A DNA stretch of 64,000 nt from the NCBI GenBank assembly GCA_024195265.1, contig JAJLRJ010000008.1:4332501-4396500 (forward strand). The letters are read 5' to 3'. Numbering within the stretch: position 1 is the first letter of the stretch; every line of letters begins with the position of its first letter. The translations under genes and the position numbers were made by a program. The stretch is from Dendrophyllia cribrosa. Taxonomy: Eukaryota > Cnidaria > Anthozoa > Scleractinia > Dendrophylliidae. Of this stretch, positions 53,937-64,000 are shown piece by piece. Under the pieces are notes generated by a model, which did no database searches, had not been told where the DNA came from, and saw only the letters and a list, made by a program, of their open reading frames with translations.

Positions 53937-56900
53937 GTAAGATGGCTTAATGTAACTTATGTTTATAGATATTTGCATTTGGAATCATGTCAAAACGTTG
54001 CATCAAACGGATTATGAGCAATTTATTTTAAAAGAAAGGGAACCTTAGGTTATCTTCACGAACAAAACTTGATTTTTATTGCTCGTGTTGATTTTTATAT
54101 GATTGAGCCCTTGTTGCTCATGTTCATTTGATATCATTGCGCCATGGTTGCTAGATGGCATCTTGAAAATGTTTTGTTTTTCTTGATGACCATTTCAAGT
54201 TGGAAAATGATAGCTTATCCAAGTTAATTGACATCTGGAAAAAAAAACAGTCACCCTAAATAGCGCCAATAAGGTGATACAGAAAACCTTAGAATATGGC
54301 CATCCAAAGGCATGCACACAACTACTGCAAAAGTCGTATTTTAGATGTGATGCCGATCCGCGCCATTCGGTTCGTTGTCTTTAGAATTAATAATCAAGAA
54401 AGGATAAATCCCTGAGAATTTCAATGCATCATTTTTGCTCCATCTCAGTGTACGTGCTTACTAAAGCCTATGATACACAAATATTAAAATATTTGTGATC
54501 AACAACTGTTGGAATGGCTAGGCCTTCAACATGCATGTTGAACGTTGTTGAACGAAAACAGAGACAGGCTGTATTCCGTTCAACAAGTTGCAACTTGTTG
54601 AGTGACGACAGCAAATGTTGAATGTGGTTTCTATTCACTCCACAAGTTGCAACATCGTTTAACATTTGTTGAGCAAGAAATATTGAACCGTGTATCATTC
54701 ATGATTTTCTCACTCAGCGTGGTCTTTGCCACACGTTTAACTCTGGGAAGCCTGGTTACCAGCTACGTTACCAGTCCTACGCGGGAAGAAACGAAGGACT
54801 TCTTCTTCAACTTGACGCAGAACCCGAACAGTATTATGGACCTTTTAACCTGCGTGAAGGAACCGGTTTTCGTGTTCTGGTTCACGATCAAAATGACTGG
54901 CCTGACGTGGAGAATTATGGGATAGATATTTCTCCAGGATTTAGCAGTACGATTCGAATACAGCGTTATAAGGTATTATGAGCTAAGTACGAGATCAAGT
55001 GCTACCTATAAACTGTACACAGTCCCCTATTGTTTCGCCATTTTGTGTTTTGGGGAGAGTACAAAATGCGCTTTCGCCCGCCATGAAAAACCAAAATGGT
55101 GCCAACTAGAGCAAGCGATCAATCTGGACCGATCACACAAAAAAATAGGAGACTGTGAACGGTCTAACTGCTACCCCATCTATTTTGTTGACATTCGGTC
55201 ACGCGGTGTTTCAATCTTGAGGTAAACCAATGAAATTCTCCACAACGTTGGCGATCGTTGTAGATTGATGACTTTTGTTAAAAAAAAATGAAAATGAAAA
55301 ACATGCACTGTAAACAAAAAGTAAAGCAACTTTTTCTTTTGTAATTTTTCTCTTGAACGAAATTGTTGAACATGCATGAAATTTGCCTTGAAGACTTCAA
55401 GATAGCATGGTAGCCTTTAGATACTTTTCAGTGTAATTTACAAATTTAAAACAGTAAAATCGAAGTAACCTCAAAATGGCAGCGAAAATAATTAGATCAT
55501 CTGTCTAAACTAACAAACAAAAGGATAAAAAGTTTTCAAGACTGGAAGTAATAAGAATGGAGCACGAAACAGTCCTTTAAGGTGAAATTTCTTACATCAC
55601 TTTTTAAATTTATTCATTTTTTTCATTTAAAAACACGGGATCACATTTCATTACAAAAATTTAAAAAACCTTATACATTATAATGACAACTATCCAATAA
55701 AAATATTCAATATCTACTCATAATACGCAAAAAAGTAACACCAATTTTGATATTTATTTCATTTGATTTTATCACAGACAATTCGTCTTCCATCTCCATA
55801 CAAATCAAAATGTGGGGAACGAAAGTTGGTGAGCACTCAAAATTATTCATACAGCGCATGCTTAATGGAGTGTTGGACAAAAGCTGTGATTGACAACTGC
55901 AAATGCAGAACTCTGGAAATGGTTCAGTTAGGTGAGACATTACTGAAATACAGAGCAGAATTCAATTGAATGTCGAAAGTAATTTTGTGATTGCTTTGTT
56001 TTTTGCATTTCTGCGCTTTGTGATTGGTTAAAATATCTCGCGCAAGTAAATCGCGAAATACTCGCACAAGTTTCAGGTTTTCCCGCACTTAGCGCTAGCT
56101 ACATGTATTTGCTTCGAGCTTTGATTGGTTCATTCATTGGATTATCTTCCTTTGTTGTGATTATTCGCCAGAGTAATTACTTTGGTTTTGGTTTTACCGT
56201 AATCAGATGAAAACTGCTCTAAAACTCGTTCTGCGAATCTCGTGATCATACAGGGCCCCACTGAAAAACACCTCGGTCATGTGGCCCCCTGGATAAATAT
56301 TATTATCACTTTTTATTATTGTTATTATAATGTTCGTTAAGAACATGGGTCTCAGTTGAGTACAGGCTAATAGAGGAGATTCTTTGGGGATCGGCGCTAT
56401 ATTGGCAAGCTTCCATAAAAGAGGAACTGACTGTTGTTGAAGTGAAGAGTTTAATACTTTCGTAACATACAACCGGTGCGAGATGGTGCGCAAAATCTCT
56501 CCACAGCCAGTAAGGAAGTTCGTCCGGACCTGTGCATTTCTCGAAAGTCCCGAAAACTTTTCGGTCCCGAAAAGCTGGCAATAAAATCTTACGTTTACTG
56601 CACGAGCTTGGCAGCTGGTTTGGGCCCGAAAGCGATTTTTGAAATTTAAACTCTTTCATGTGGCGGTGAAATTTTAAGCCCGAAAACCAGTGCAAAATGG
56701 TTCATCGACTTAATATTTTATTGTTTAATTTAGCTTTTAAAACGAATGAAAATTGAATCTCCGTTCATAAAAAGCCTGCACATGAAATAACTTTTCGGGC
56801 CCGATCGGATCGGATCGGATCGGGCCCGATCGAAAACTCTTCGGGAGTTTGAAAAACGATTCTCGAAACTCCCGAAGACCTTTCGAACCCGAAAGCTATT

Positions 56901-59900
56901 TTTTAAATGTAGTTTTTAACGAAACAGCTGTTTCAAAATAATATATAAGGGAATTTTGTTTTGCGTATCGTGCATTAAAAAGTGATTTTTGATTTACTCG
57001 AAAACGTCTTATAATTTTTCCTGATACTTCGTCTGCAGCTAGTGATACGTGAGTGCTGTTTCATTACGAAGACTTAGTGTCTGACTGGATTTTGAGAAAA
57101 ACGACATTGTTTAAAACAAAGGACAATAAACTGGCGTTGCTATAGTAACCGTTGTCGCTTGGAAAGTGACATAAAACTTTTATCATATTTCTTCTTTGCG
57201 AAGCTTTGATTTCAAAGTATACACTCCACGGCAAAGAAAAAAACTGAGTCGAGCCTTCTTAAGAGTGGGAAATTGTTAACCGAGTTCCTTCTGCATGAAA
57301 TGGGTGTGTTGATGTTTTGAAAGTGCGAGTTGATTTCCTCTGGGTTGATAACAGAGTTCGCATTCTGATTCTGATTCTGATACAGTATTTTACCAATTCT
57401 GGATTGCAACGCCTTGTTTATTGTTTTCATTGCGCACAGCATGTACTTGGGTGTTATATAGCTTCAAAAACATTTACGTTACCCACGTATTTGTTTCTCA
57501 AGTTTATGTATCTAGTTTATAAGTGAATGAGTTTAAGAGAATGTGATCATCGTATCCAGTTATGCAGCAATTGAAGGATTTGCAATTAGAGCCAAGAAAA
57601 AAATTCAGGCCTCGACGGATTCGATCCGATGGCCTTTGCGATTTCGGTGCAAAGGTCATGGAGAGTTCCATCTTCGAATCACGTCGAAGCCTGAATTTGT
57701 TTCCAACTCCTTCAGTTGTTGCATAACTGCGATGATCTATTTCTCTTTCATTCTTTCTCCGCAGTTCATATGAATATATTTTCATACGTACATTACCATA
57801 TCTACAACCCTGGCCAAATCTCTTGGGACACTACCGAAATAACTCTGCAATATAACGCATTCTCCCTTCCCTCTCCTCCCCCCTAGTGCAATGTTGACCT
57901 CACGGGTACAAAATTGTTTTCACGGCAATCAACATTGCTGTGGGGAGGGGGTGGGGGACTGAAATAGCACGTGATAACAACATTCAGAAGCATAGTGAGC
58001 ACCAGGATAAGAATATAATTAGGGAAGCGTATTTTTGCGTGCAATTTTAGTGAGTGTCCCAAGAAATATTGGCCAGGGTTGTAGTTTATGTAGCATATAT
58101 TTATGTTAATGATATGTTATCTTCGTTAAACAAAGGCGATTAATCGAATAATTGATTAATTTATTTCGTCCTCGAATTCAGATCCCTCTTTTGTTTGTTT
58201 GATTGTGAAAGATCCGAGTACATCAAGCTTATCTTAAAATTGATTATTCTTATTAAGAAATGTAACCAACAAGAATGTATCCATGTATTTTTTTTAGCGG
58301 AATATAAGTCATTACGTTACTGTGGGCCAGAAAAGTATGTGAAGTGTGTGATTCCTGCGTGGGGTAAGTTGCTCTTAAAGGGGATATGCAGTAATATCCA
58401 GGATTGCACGCAGTAGGGGGCTTGCTGTAAACTGTTCAACGCAACGCAACGCAACATGTTGTAAACTGAGCAACGCAATATACGCACTATGAGCAACGCA
58501 ACGCAACGTAATAAACCAAAAGTTGTAAATTGCACAATACACGCAATATCCTGTAAACTTCGCAATACCTTGTAAACTACACGACGCAACGCAACATACC
58601 ACATGTACGCAATATCCTGTAAACTGCGCAATATACGCAATATCTTGTAAACTGCGCAATATACGCAATATCCTGTAGACTGCGCAATATACGCAATATC
58701 CTGTAGACTGCACAATATACGCAATATCCTGTAGACTGCGCAATATACGCAATATCTTGTAAACTGCGCAATATACGCAATATCCTGTAGACTGCGCAAT
58801 ATACGCAATATCCTGTAGACTGCGCAATATACGCAATATCCTGTAGACTGCACAATATACGCAATATCCTGTAAACTGCGCAATATACGCAATATCTTGT
58901 AAACTGCGCAATATACGCAATATCCTGTAGACTACGCAATATACGCAATATCCTGTAGACTGCGCAATATACGCAATATCCTGTAAACTGCGCAATATCT
59001 TGTGAAACGGTTTGTTTGAACAGCGGTTGACCTACCGAACGAAGACGTATACTGCGCATGTGGGACTGATGTACATGCGCAGTATATGTCTTTGCTAAGG
59101 TCTCCGACGTTGTGCAGAACCAAAATGGCGACCAAACATTAAATTCAGCACTCGCCCACCAAAACAACAAAACTCCTGCACTGCAGGCTAGGTCCCAGGC
59201 TACCTGCACTACAGGCTACACTATAAGAAATGACAAATATTCATATAAATGAAAATCTATCAACAGATTTCAGAAGCTTTTCAATCGAATTTTTTAAATA
59301 AGATTAGAAATTTCTGTTTTACGTGTAAACAGTAAGCTCTCACTGACCGTGCAATGAATGTTATTTGGGAGCATATAGGACCAAATTCAGTAGTGTGACA
59401 GAAAAGGCAGCCTTTTTCAGACTCCCAAAATGAGCGACACTGGTATGGAATTCCCTATGCATGTTTCGAGCATGTTAGTATAATGGTATAAGAAACACAA
59501 TGTTTTTGATCTTACAGATAAATAAAATCGCGGCCACAGTTTGCGAGAAGTAATGGGTAAATTACTGAGAACCTTGTGGCATTCTACCTCCACCAGCCTC
59601 TCCCCGTTATTCCTCGCGAAGCGAGGGCCGAAGGCCCGAGCGCAGCGAGGTTTATAAATTTGTCGGCCCTCGGGAGCTAAGCCGCGCGAATTCGAGCGAA
59701 AAATATATTTATATATATATATATATATTTATATACTTGATGGTGTCCGGCAGTTGCCTGGCAACAAAAATCGCGACCGCTGACAATGGCGCACTCTCAT
59801 GTTTATCCGTGTTTATTCATGGCGGCCGGGCCGACGGGTTTACCCTTACTCATCGTCGGTGAAACACGACCAATTTCTGATGCAAATCAGAAAGAACAAC

Positions 59901-62900
59901 AACGCTGGATTCAACAAGTGGCTGGAAATCCTTGCCCGAGACAATTAACCACCGAAACTCCGCTGGAGCGAGAACGGCGACTTGAAATTCAGCGCGATCG
60001 AGCAACAAAGAAACAACGTGACCATCGATTACAAAGACTTCGAACAGCCTAGGCACACCGTTTGAGTACGTTCAAACGCTTTGAGAAAATGCTGCCATTA
60101 GAATTCTGAACGAAACCGATCAGGAGAAGCGATACCGGCTGGAAGTGTTGGACAAAAAGATCCTGTTTATAGACGCAACGAGAGGCGGCAAGATTACACG
60201 ATCAGCTAAATACTCGTGACGAATATCTTTCATACGGTAGGGAAAAGCAAACACGGATTACAGGAAAGGCTCTGAGAAGAAGAACGCATTAAGGAATCTA
60301 GCTCAAATCACCGCACTTTAATCCGCTCTCCAATGCTCTTCAATTCAAACAACCTACATTTAAAGGCAAGTAAGCTTAAGCTTCAAAAAAACAAGATTTT
60401 AAGTAGCTAAACAACTGACAGGCAGATGATAAGAGGATATTTTTTCCAATATAATATATTACTACTCGAACACTGGAAACTATTCTCTAAGTACATACTG
60501 TAAATTGATGTTTATTGAAATTCTCACTAAGGTCACTAAGGAACTTTGATTAAAGCTTACAAGACATGACATTGTATGACAATGCTACATTTTAATTACT
60601 ATTATCTATGATATGTTACTGTAGTGTCACTGCTGTTTTTCAGTAAGATTAAATTATTATTTTTACTACAACTGCACCACCATTGAGTTGTTATTTTTTG
60701 TGCAACATCACTCTTCAGCAACAGTAAACTCCTGCGATCTCAACCATTCAAGCGAACAGTAAATTGGGTTAGCAATTATTTGATACCAAGTATATAGAAC
60801 AAAAACTACAGCAGTATCTAAACGGAACAAGTTAATTTGGGAGATAGCACTTACAAGCTTCAAAAATGGAATTTAATCGAGACAGCAGGAGTTATTAGCT
60901 GGGTATTAGCTGTATTCCTGATAAACAAACTCTCACCCAATCAAAATAAACAGAACACCACTGCATATTGTCCTGGACCCATGTCCACAACAGTACTATA
61001 AATCCACTTTTAGCAAACCAATTTTCCTTCTGACAAAAATTAATGAAGATAGGTTGGGGTCGGGGGGGAGGGAAGGGCCTGTGGATCTTTTGGTACCCAG
61101 TCCCATAGCAGTTACAGCGACCCACAGCTCAAAACCCAAAACTGACCAGTACCAGCTCCCATTTATTTTATTTTAGGAATACAGGGTACTAAGTACAAGT
61201 TAAATGGAAGCGACTAGGGACGAAAATGTCTCAACTTTAAATTTCGGGGCCATTGCTGGCATGTAACTCAACCTCTTCAGTCAAATCACAAATTCTATCT
61301 CTCTCTCTCCCACATTGCTAAAATTTTGCAGTGCATCCTTCCCCGAGCTTCGCGAGGTTCTGCGAGACACGTATTTCTAGTCATAGTATGAAGTTTGAGT
61401 AGTTTTTCTTAGGTTCAATTAACGTAGCTTTATTTCAAATTATTTTTATTTCGTTTTCTAGGAGAGATCTTGGTCCATTCTGATTGTGATTGTCCGATAA
61501 AATGCGAGACTGTGAGTTTCAGTGATCAGCTATCAAGCTCTAACTTCCCCTCAAGGCATATACTTCCGACATATATCAAACGAATAAATGCATCAGCAGC
61601 TGTTAACGGCAGCGAGGAGTTTTATAACAAGATTGAAACAGAGTTAAGGTGAGTGTCTAACAAGACTCTCGTCCACTGCAAAGGTGGATACTCACAGCGC
61701 CTCACGAAGCTGTAAGGCTGTAAGGCGTAGCTTTACATACGTAAATCTTTACTACAACAGTGAAAAAAGAATACTCTTGAATATAATAAAGTTATACTGT
61801 AAATAAAGTACTTAGATGAATTTCACGAAGCTAAATCTAGAGTGGATAAGGTGTAGCCATAGGCATATTTCACTGTGCAATTAGTTCAATCTCTACCCAC
61901 TGTAGGATTGACTCTCTCCTTGCCGCCGTCAAGATCTGCGAAAAGATTTCAGTCGTCGCCTTTCGTCTTCAGTTTTCTCCTTCACGTTTTAATGCAATCA
62001 CTCCATTTTGATATAATTGTATAAAAAATGGGATTTTAACCCAATTCGGAAACAGTAGAAAGTGTACCGTTGAACTTCATATGTCCATAACTTCAAGAAA
62101 CTTAACCACCAAACTTCATGAATTTTTGACTTGATGTCCGTATTATCGTCTTGTTATCATTGTACAAAATGGCGCTGTTAAAAATCTTATCTCTTTACCC
62201 ACTGCTGAAATTGTGGTAACTTATTTGTCTTGTAGGAGGCGGTTAGTTCAGCTGAATATATTTTACCAGACGGTAGTTACAGAAGTAACAAAAGAAAAGC
62301 CTGCATATGATATTCACGATTTTGGATGTAAGAAAAAATGGCCTGTGTCTTTCTGTTGTTGAACTCTCCCCAGTGCCTCTATTCGCACATGCACATTATG
62401 TATAATGGTAGCCTTTGTTTTGTTGAGGAATCCTAACAAATTCTTATATAAAAAAGTATCACATTGAAAATAACCCGGCCCCGGCTTGACCCCTTTCATC
62501 CTCTTTATGCGCCAAGAGAAATGGTACGGTCGAAACCGCTTTACGGATTCCCCCTTCACACAGACACCCTGTTATTCCCGGCTGGGAGCCCATACATTTC
62601 CTTAATTCTTTTAACATGAACAATGGACAGTTTGTTTTTCGTCCAGACTAAAACTGTAGCGGATAAATTGGCTTATTCTGCCAATTAAAAGTTCTGAAAG
62701 ACGGTATATCAGACAGTTGCATATGTATCATCACTCAGTTTTCTCAACAAATCATTTGATAAACTGATCTAGTGCACCGTTCCACAAAGAGGTGATGGTC
62801 TTTTTATTTATCCCCCTGCCCCGCCCCCCACAGGAACCTATATATAATGACCATAGGTTGCTGCTGTTATTTCTATCTCGTGGTATCAAATCATCACGAG

Positions 62901-63289
62901 TTGTCGAAGGGGGTCGCTTTAAAATCAGAACATTCCTGTGGTCATTATATTGTTGGTAATGGTTATCATGGACCTATTACCATATTGTTTCTTGGTTTTT
63001 ATAGTCCCCGCTTTAATATTAGATGTATAAATTTTCAAAATCAATATTCAAATCTCCCTGTACTATTCTAATAACCATTGTAAGCTTAAAGCATGCAAAA
63101 TCAGTATATTCTCCGTTTCACAATAACGTTATTTAGAAGTGAACATGTTTCGGTTTTTTTTCCACAGCTGACATTGGAGGAAACATGGGTCTGTTCCTGG
63201 GAGGCAGTGTACTGACGCTGTTTGAATTTTTGGACCTTTTTATTTTAATTTGCTTAAGACATTGCAGAACTAGGCAGAAAAAATGTTAA
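53376..63289 (+). CDS. DEG/ENaC (ASIC-like) sodium channel subunit, paralog B
   Basis: Seven coding exons: 53376-53936, 54718-54972, 55778-55931, 58298-58363, 61462-61648, 62236-62327 and 63168-63289, phases 0,0,1,1,2,1, 478 aa. The exon plan is the same as paralog A at 24444-34260. His-Gly at 43-44 (TLHGLHF), TM1 about 56-75, FPAVTICN at 101-108, GLCHTFNSG in exon 2, Cys-rich exons 3-5 and the GxS filter as Gly-Gly-Ser at 450-452 before the end of TM2. It is predicted to be a plasma-membrane, trimer-forming, amiloride-type cation channel subunit. AATAAA lies 45 bp after the stop. Introns hold several MITEs, a LINE fragment, a satellite and a possible Helitron fragment. The gating stimulus (protons, peptide, other) is not readable. 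Confidence 0.93.
54471..54697. mobile_element. 227-bp MITE ending 20 bp before exon 2 of paralog B
   Basis: The ends are TGATACACAAATATT and, inverted, TGATACACGGTTCAATATT. The interior repeats words like CAACAAGTTGCAAC. Its right edge leaves only TTCATGATTTTCTCACTCAG before the exon. Confidence 0.78.
54718..54972 (+). CDS. DEG/ENaC paralog B, exon 2
   Basis: 85 codons, phase 0-0. Begins RGLCHTFNSGKPGYQLRYQ and contains GTGFRVLVHDQNDWP. Acceptor TTTTCTCACTCAG, donor TATAAG|GTATTA. Confidence 0.94.
55778..55931 (+). CDS. DEG/ENaC paralog B, exon 3
   Basis: Same 154-bp length as in paralog A. Encodes TIRLPSPYKSKCGERKLVST, then SACLMECWTKAVIDNCKC. Donor CAGTTAG|GTGAGA. Confidence 0.93.
55953..56219. 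mobile_element. ~267-bp MITE, relative of 46408-46652
   Basis: Ends GAGCAGAATTCAATTGAATG and AAAACTGCTC. Shares GTCGAAAGTAATT, TTTGTGATTGGTT and CTTTGGTTTTGGTTTTAC with the copy at 46408. It starts 22 bp after the exon 3 donor of paralog B. Confidence 0.72.
56290..56620 (-). mobile_element. LINE RT fragment (CR1/Rex-like) in intron 3 of paralog B
   Basis: On the minus strand CTGPDELPYWLWRDFAHHLA, then after a frameshift VPLLWKLANIAPIPKESP and CTQLRPMFLTNI, match the conserved early RT blocks of CR1-type elements (TGPDGIP..., WK.A...PIPK, LRPISLT). A short dead piece. Confidence 0.78.
57600..57698. repeat. tRNA-like SINE hairpin
   Basis: Arms AAATTCAGGCCTCGACG and CGTCGAAGCCTGAATTT enclose GGATTCGATCC (B-box-like) and GGTCATGGAGAG. 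The GCCTGAATT tail links it to the SINE at 48418. Confidence 0.65.
57805..58081. mobile_element. 277-bp Tc1/mariner-like MITE
   Basis: Ends CAACCCTGGCCAAATCTCTT and AAGAAATATTGGCCAGGGTTG, flanked by TA at 57803-57804 and 58082-58083. Inverted arms of ~30 bp include TTGGGACACT. No ORF. Confidence 0.87.
58298..58363 (+). CDS. DEG/ENaC paralog B, exon 4
   Basis: 66 bp, phase 1-1, the same length as in paralog A. Encodes EYKSLRYCGPEKYVKCVIPA and W. Acceptor ATTTTTTTTAG, donor GTGGG|GTAAGT. Confidence 0.91.
58601..59003. repeat. 28-bp satellite, about 14 copies
   Basis: Unit GCGCAATATACGCAATATCC plus TGTAGACT. The units alternate TGTAGACT and TGTAAACT with few other changes. A looser GCAACGCAAC-rich prelude runs from 58435. 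28 is not a multiple of 3, so the array is open on the minus strand in all three frames without being a gene. Confidence 0.95.
59004..59779. other. Intron 4 sequence, minor repeats
   Basis: A small inverted repeat (ACTGCGCATGTGGG/GTACATGCGCAGT) at about 59049-59085, a GC-rich island CGCGAAGCGAGGGCCGAAGG near 59617, and a TA tract near 59710. No gene. Confidence 0.6.
59780..60230 (+). mobile_element. Possible Helitron-type Arg/Glu-rich fragment
   Basis: From ATG 59786 an 88-codon frame ends in ETPLERERRLEIQRDRATK. After a stop and frameshifts the theme continues (QEKRYRLEVLDKK, REAARLHDQLNTRDE). Such ERERRLxR repeats occur at the N-terminus of animal Helitron proteins. No Rep or helicase motif is present, so this is tentative. 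Confidence 0.35.
60231..61461. other. Rest of intron 4, no feature seen
   Basis: AT-rich sequence without a recognisable gene or element. Confidence 0.6.
61462..61648 (+). CDS. DEG/ENaC paralog B, exon 5
   Basis: Phase 1-2, acceptor TCGTTTTCTAG, donor TTAAG|GTGAGT. Contains HSDCDCPIKCETVSFSDQLS and EEFYNKIETEL. Confidence 0.93.
62236..62327 (+). CDS. DEG/ENaC paralog B, exon 6
   Basis: Acceptor TTTGTCTTGTAG, donor GGAT|GTAAGA. Contains LNIFYQTVVTEVTKEKPAYD. Conserved at the DNA level with paralog A. Confidence 0.93.
63168..63289 (+). CDS. DEG/ENaC paralog B, exon 7 (TM2)
   Basis: Acceptor TTTTTTTTCCACAG. Encodes SDIGGNMGLFLGGSVLTLFE and the remainder of TM2, then a short basic tail RTRQKKC and TAA. 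Confidence 0.93.
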
Positions 63290-63333
63290 ACTTTCACGCA
63301 TCCCCACAATGATTTGGCAAATCCCCACTTGAA

Positions 63334-63339
63334 AATAAA
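63334..63339 (+). promoter_or_regulatory. Polyadenylation signal of paralog B
   Basis: AATAAA 45 bp after the stop codon. Confidence 0.6.
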
Positions 63340-64000
63340 GACAGTAACCTTTGCTCTCTTTGTGAATAAGAAGATTATAAGTTAGAGTAACTGTTTTCAA
63401 ATATTCTGGTAGATAAGATAAGCTTCCTTTTTATCCTTTCCTCTCCAGGCGAATTGCTAAGCTACCTCTGTAAGCAACCTATTGAAGATGGAGCTATTAG
63501 GGTTTGACGTTTTTCGTTAGATATAGCAACTATTTACAATCAGTTCAGGTTAACTAATATAACTAGCTAGCTTAAGCAATCATATGTTTATCGTTTGGGT
63601 TAAACAAGAAGTTGAAGTTTGGGTATTCAAATTAAAGATTGAGTAATTAAAGAATAGGTCAAAATTTCGCTGTTTCACCCCATCATGCTCTGTAACTATT
63701 GTTACCATTGCGGTAAGTGTTTAAACGTCTGTGTTGTTTATTATTTTGGATATAGAGTGTAAATGGAAGCCTTATTTGGTTTTCCAAAACGGAAACGTCC
63801 CAGGACAAACGAAACTGTAATAAATTTAATAGGCAGTCTAAACAAAACAGGGAGAAAGAGGTCCCGATTTGTTTCTTCGCAAAACGGCTTGTGCAATTTT
63901 TACACAAAAGGTATCCAACAATATGGTTTTCCAATCTTGAATTGGGCACAAAAAATAGCCTTTTCAATTATGTGTAAGCATTTTTGGTTGGATGCCCCGT
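63340..64000. other. Gene-free right flank
   Basis: No coding exon, RNA gene or repeat recognised. Confidence 0.6.

Noticed and set aside
58317..59209. Long overlapping open frames on the minus strand with CVYCAVYRILRILRSL repeats
   Set aside because: They are read-through of a 28-bp satellite that lacks stops in all three minus frames. No gene structure supports a protein.

Overview
The window looks like nuclear DNA of a cnidarian, most likely an anthozoan such as a stony coral. It is AT-rich and crowded with mobile elements. Its host genes have metazoan GT-AG introns: two acid-sensing/FMRFamide-type DEG/ENaC channels, an intronless class-A-like receptor and a small secreted prepropeptide. 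The organism call is an inference, because no species marker was recognised.

Layout. 300-9505 is an essentially complete Ngaro-type tyrosine-recombinase retrotransposon with split direct repeats (A1...B1-A2-B2), an extra SGNH-hydrolase ORF, a gag-like ORF, RT/RNase H and a recombinase. A complete 2.7 kb hAT transposon with an intact transposase has inserted into the RT. 9835-11795 is a decayed RTE-type LINE. 14367-16458 is a two-exon gene for a 97-aa secreted protein whose first predicted peptide has the layout of a pyroglutamyl, amidated neuropeptide. 17819-18974 holds two abutting nonautonomous elements, the second ending 10 bp after the stop codon of the receptor gene (18989-20041, minus). 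20180-23115 holds a tandem array, an inverted-repeat element and a LINE relic split by a hAT-type MITE.

24444-34260 (minus) and 53376-63289 (plus) are two paralogous DEG/ENaC channel genes, head to head. Each has seven coding exons with the same intron phases (0,0,1,1,2,1). I resolved every splice site by reading, giving predicted proteins of 490 and 478 aa. The introns hold a 1.27 kb foldback element with 600-bp arms, LINE fragments, several MITEs and a 28-bp satellite. The 19 kb between the two genes holds no gene I recognise. It contains nested transposons, inverted-repeat elements, tRNA-derived SINE relics and tandem repeats.

How it fits together. Channels of the DEG/ENaC superfamily include peptide-gated members in cnidarians (HyNaC) and molluscs (FaNaC), so a candidate amidated peptide, an orphan receptor and two such channels within 50 kb is suggestive. 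The sequence gives no evidence that they work together. The rest of the window is explained by repeated transposon insertion, often one element inside another, with several target-site duplications still readable.
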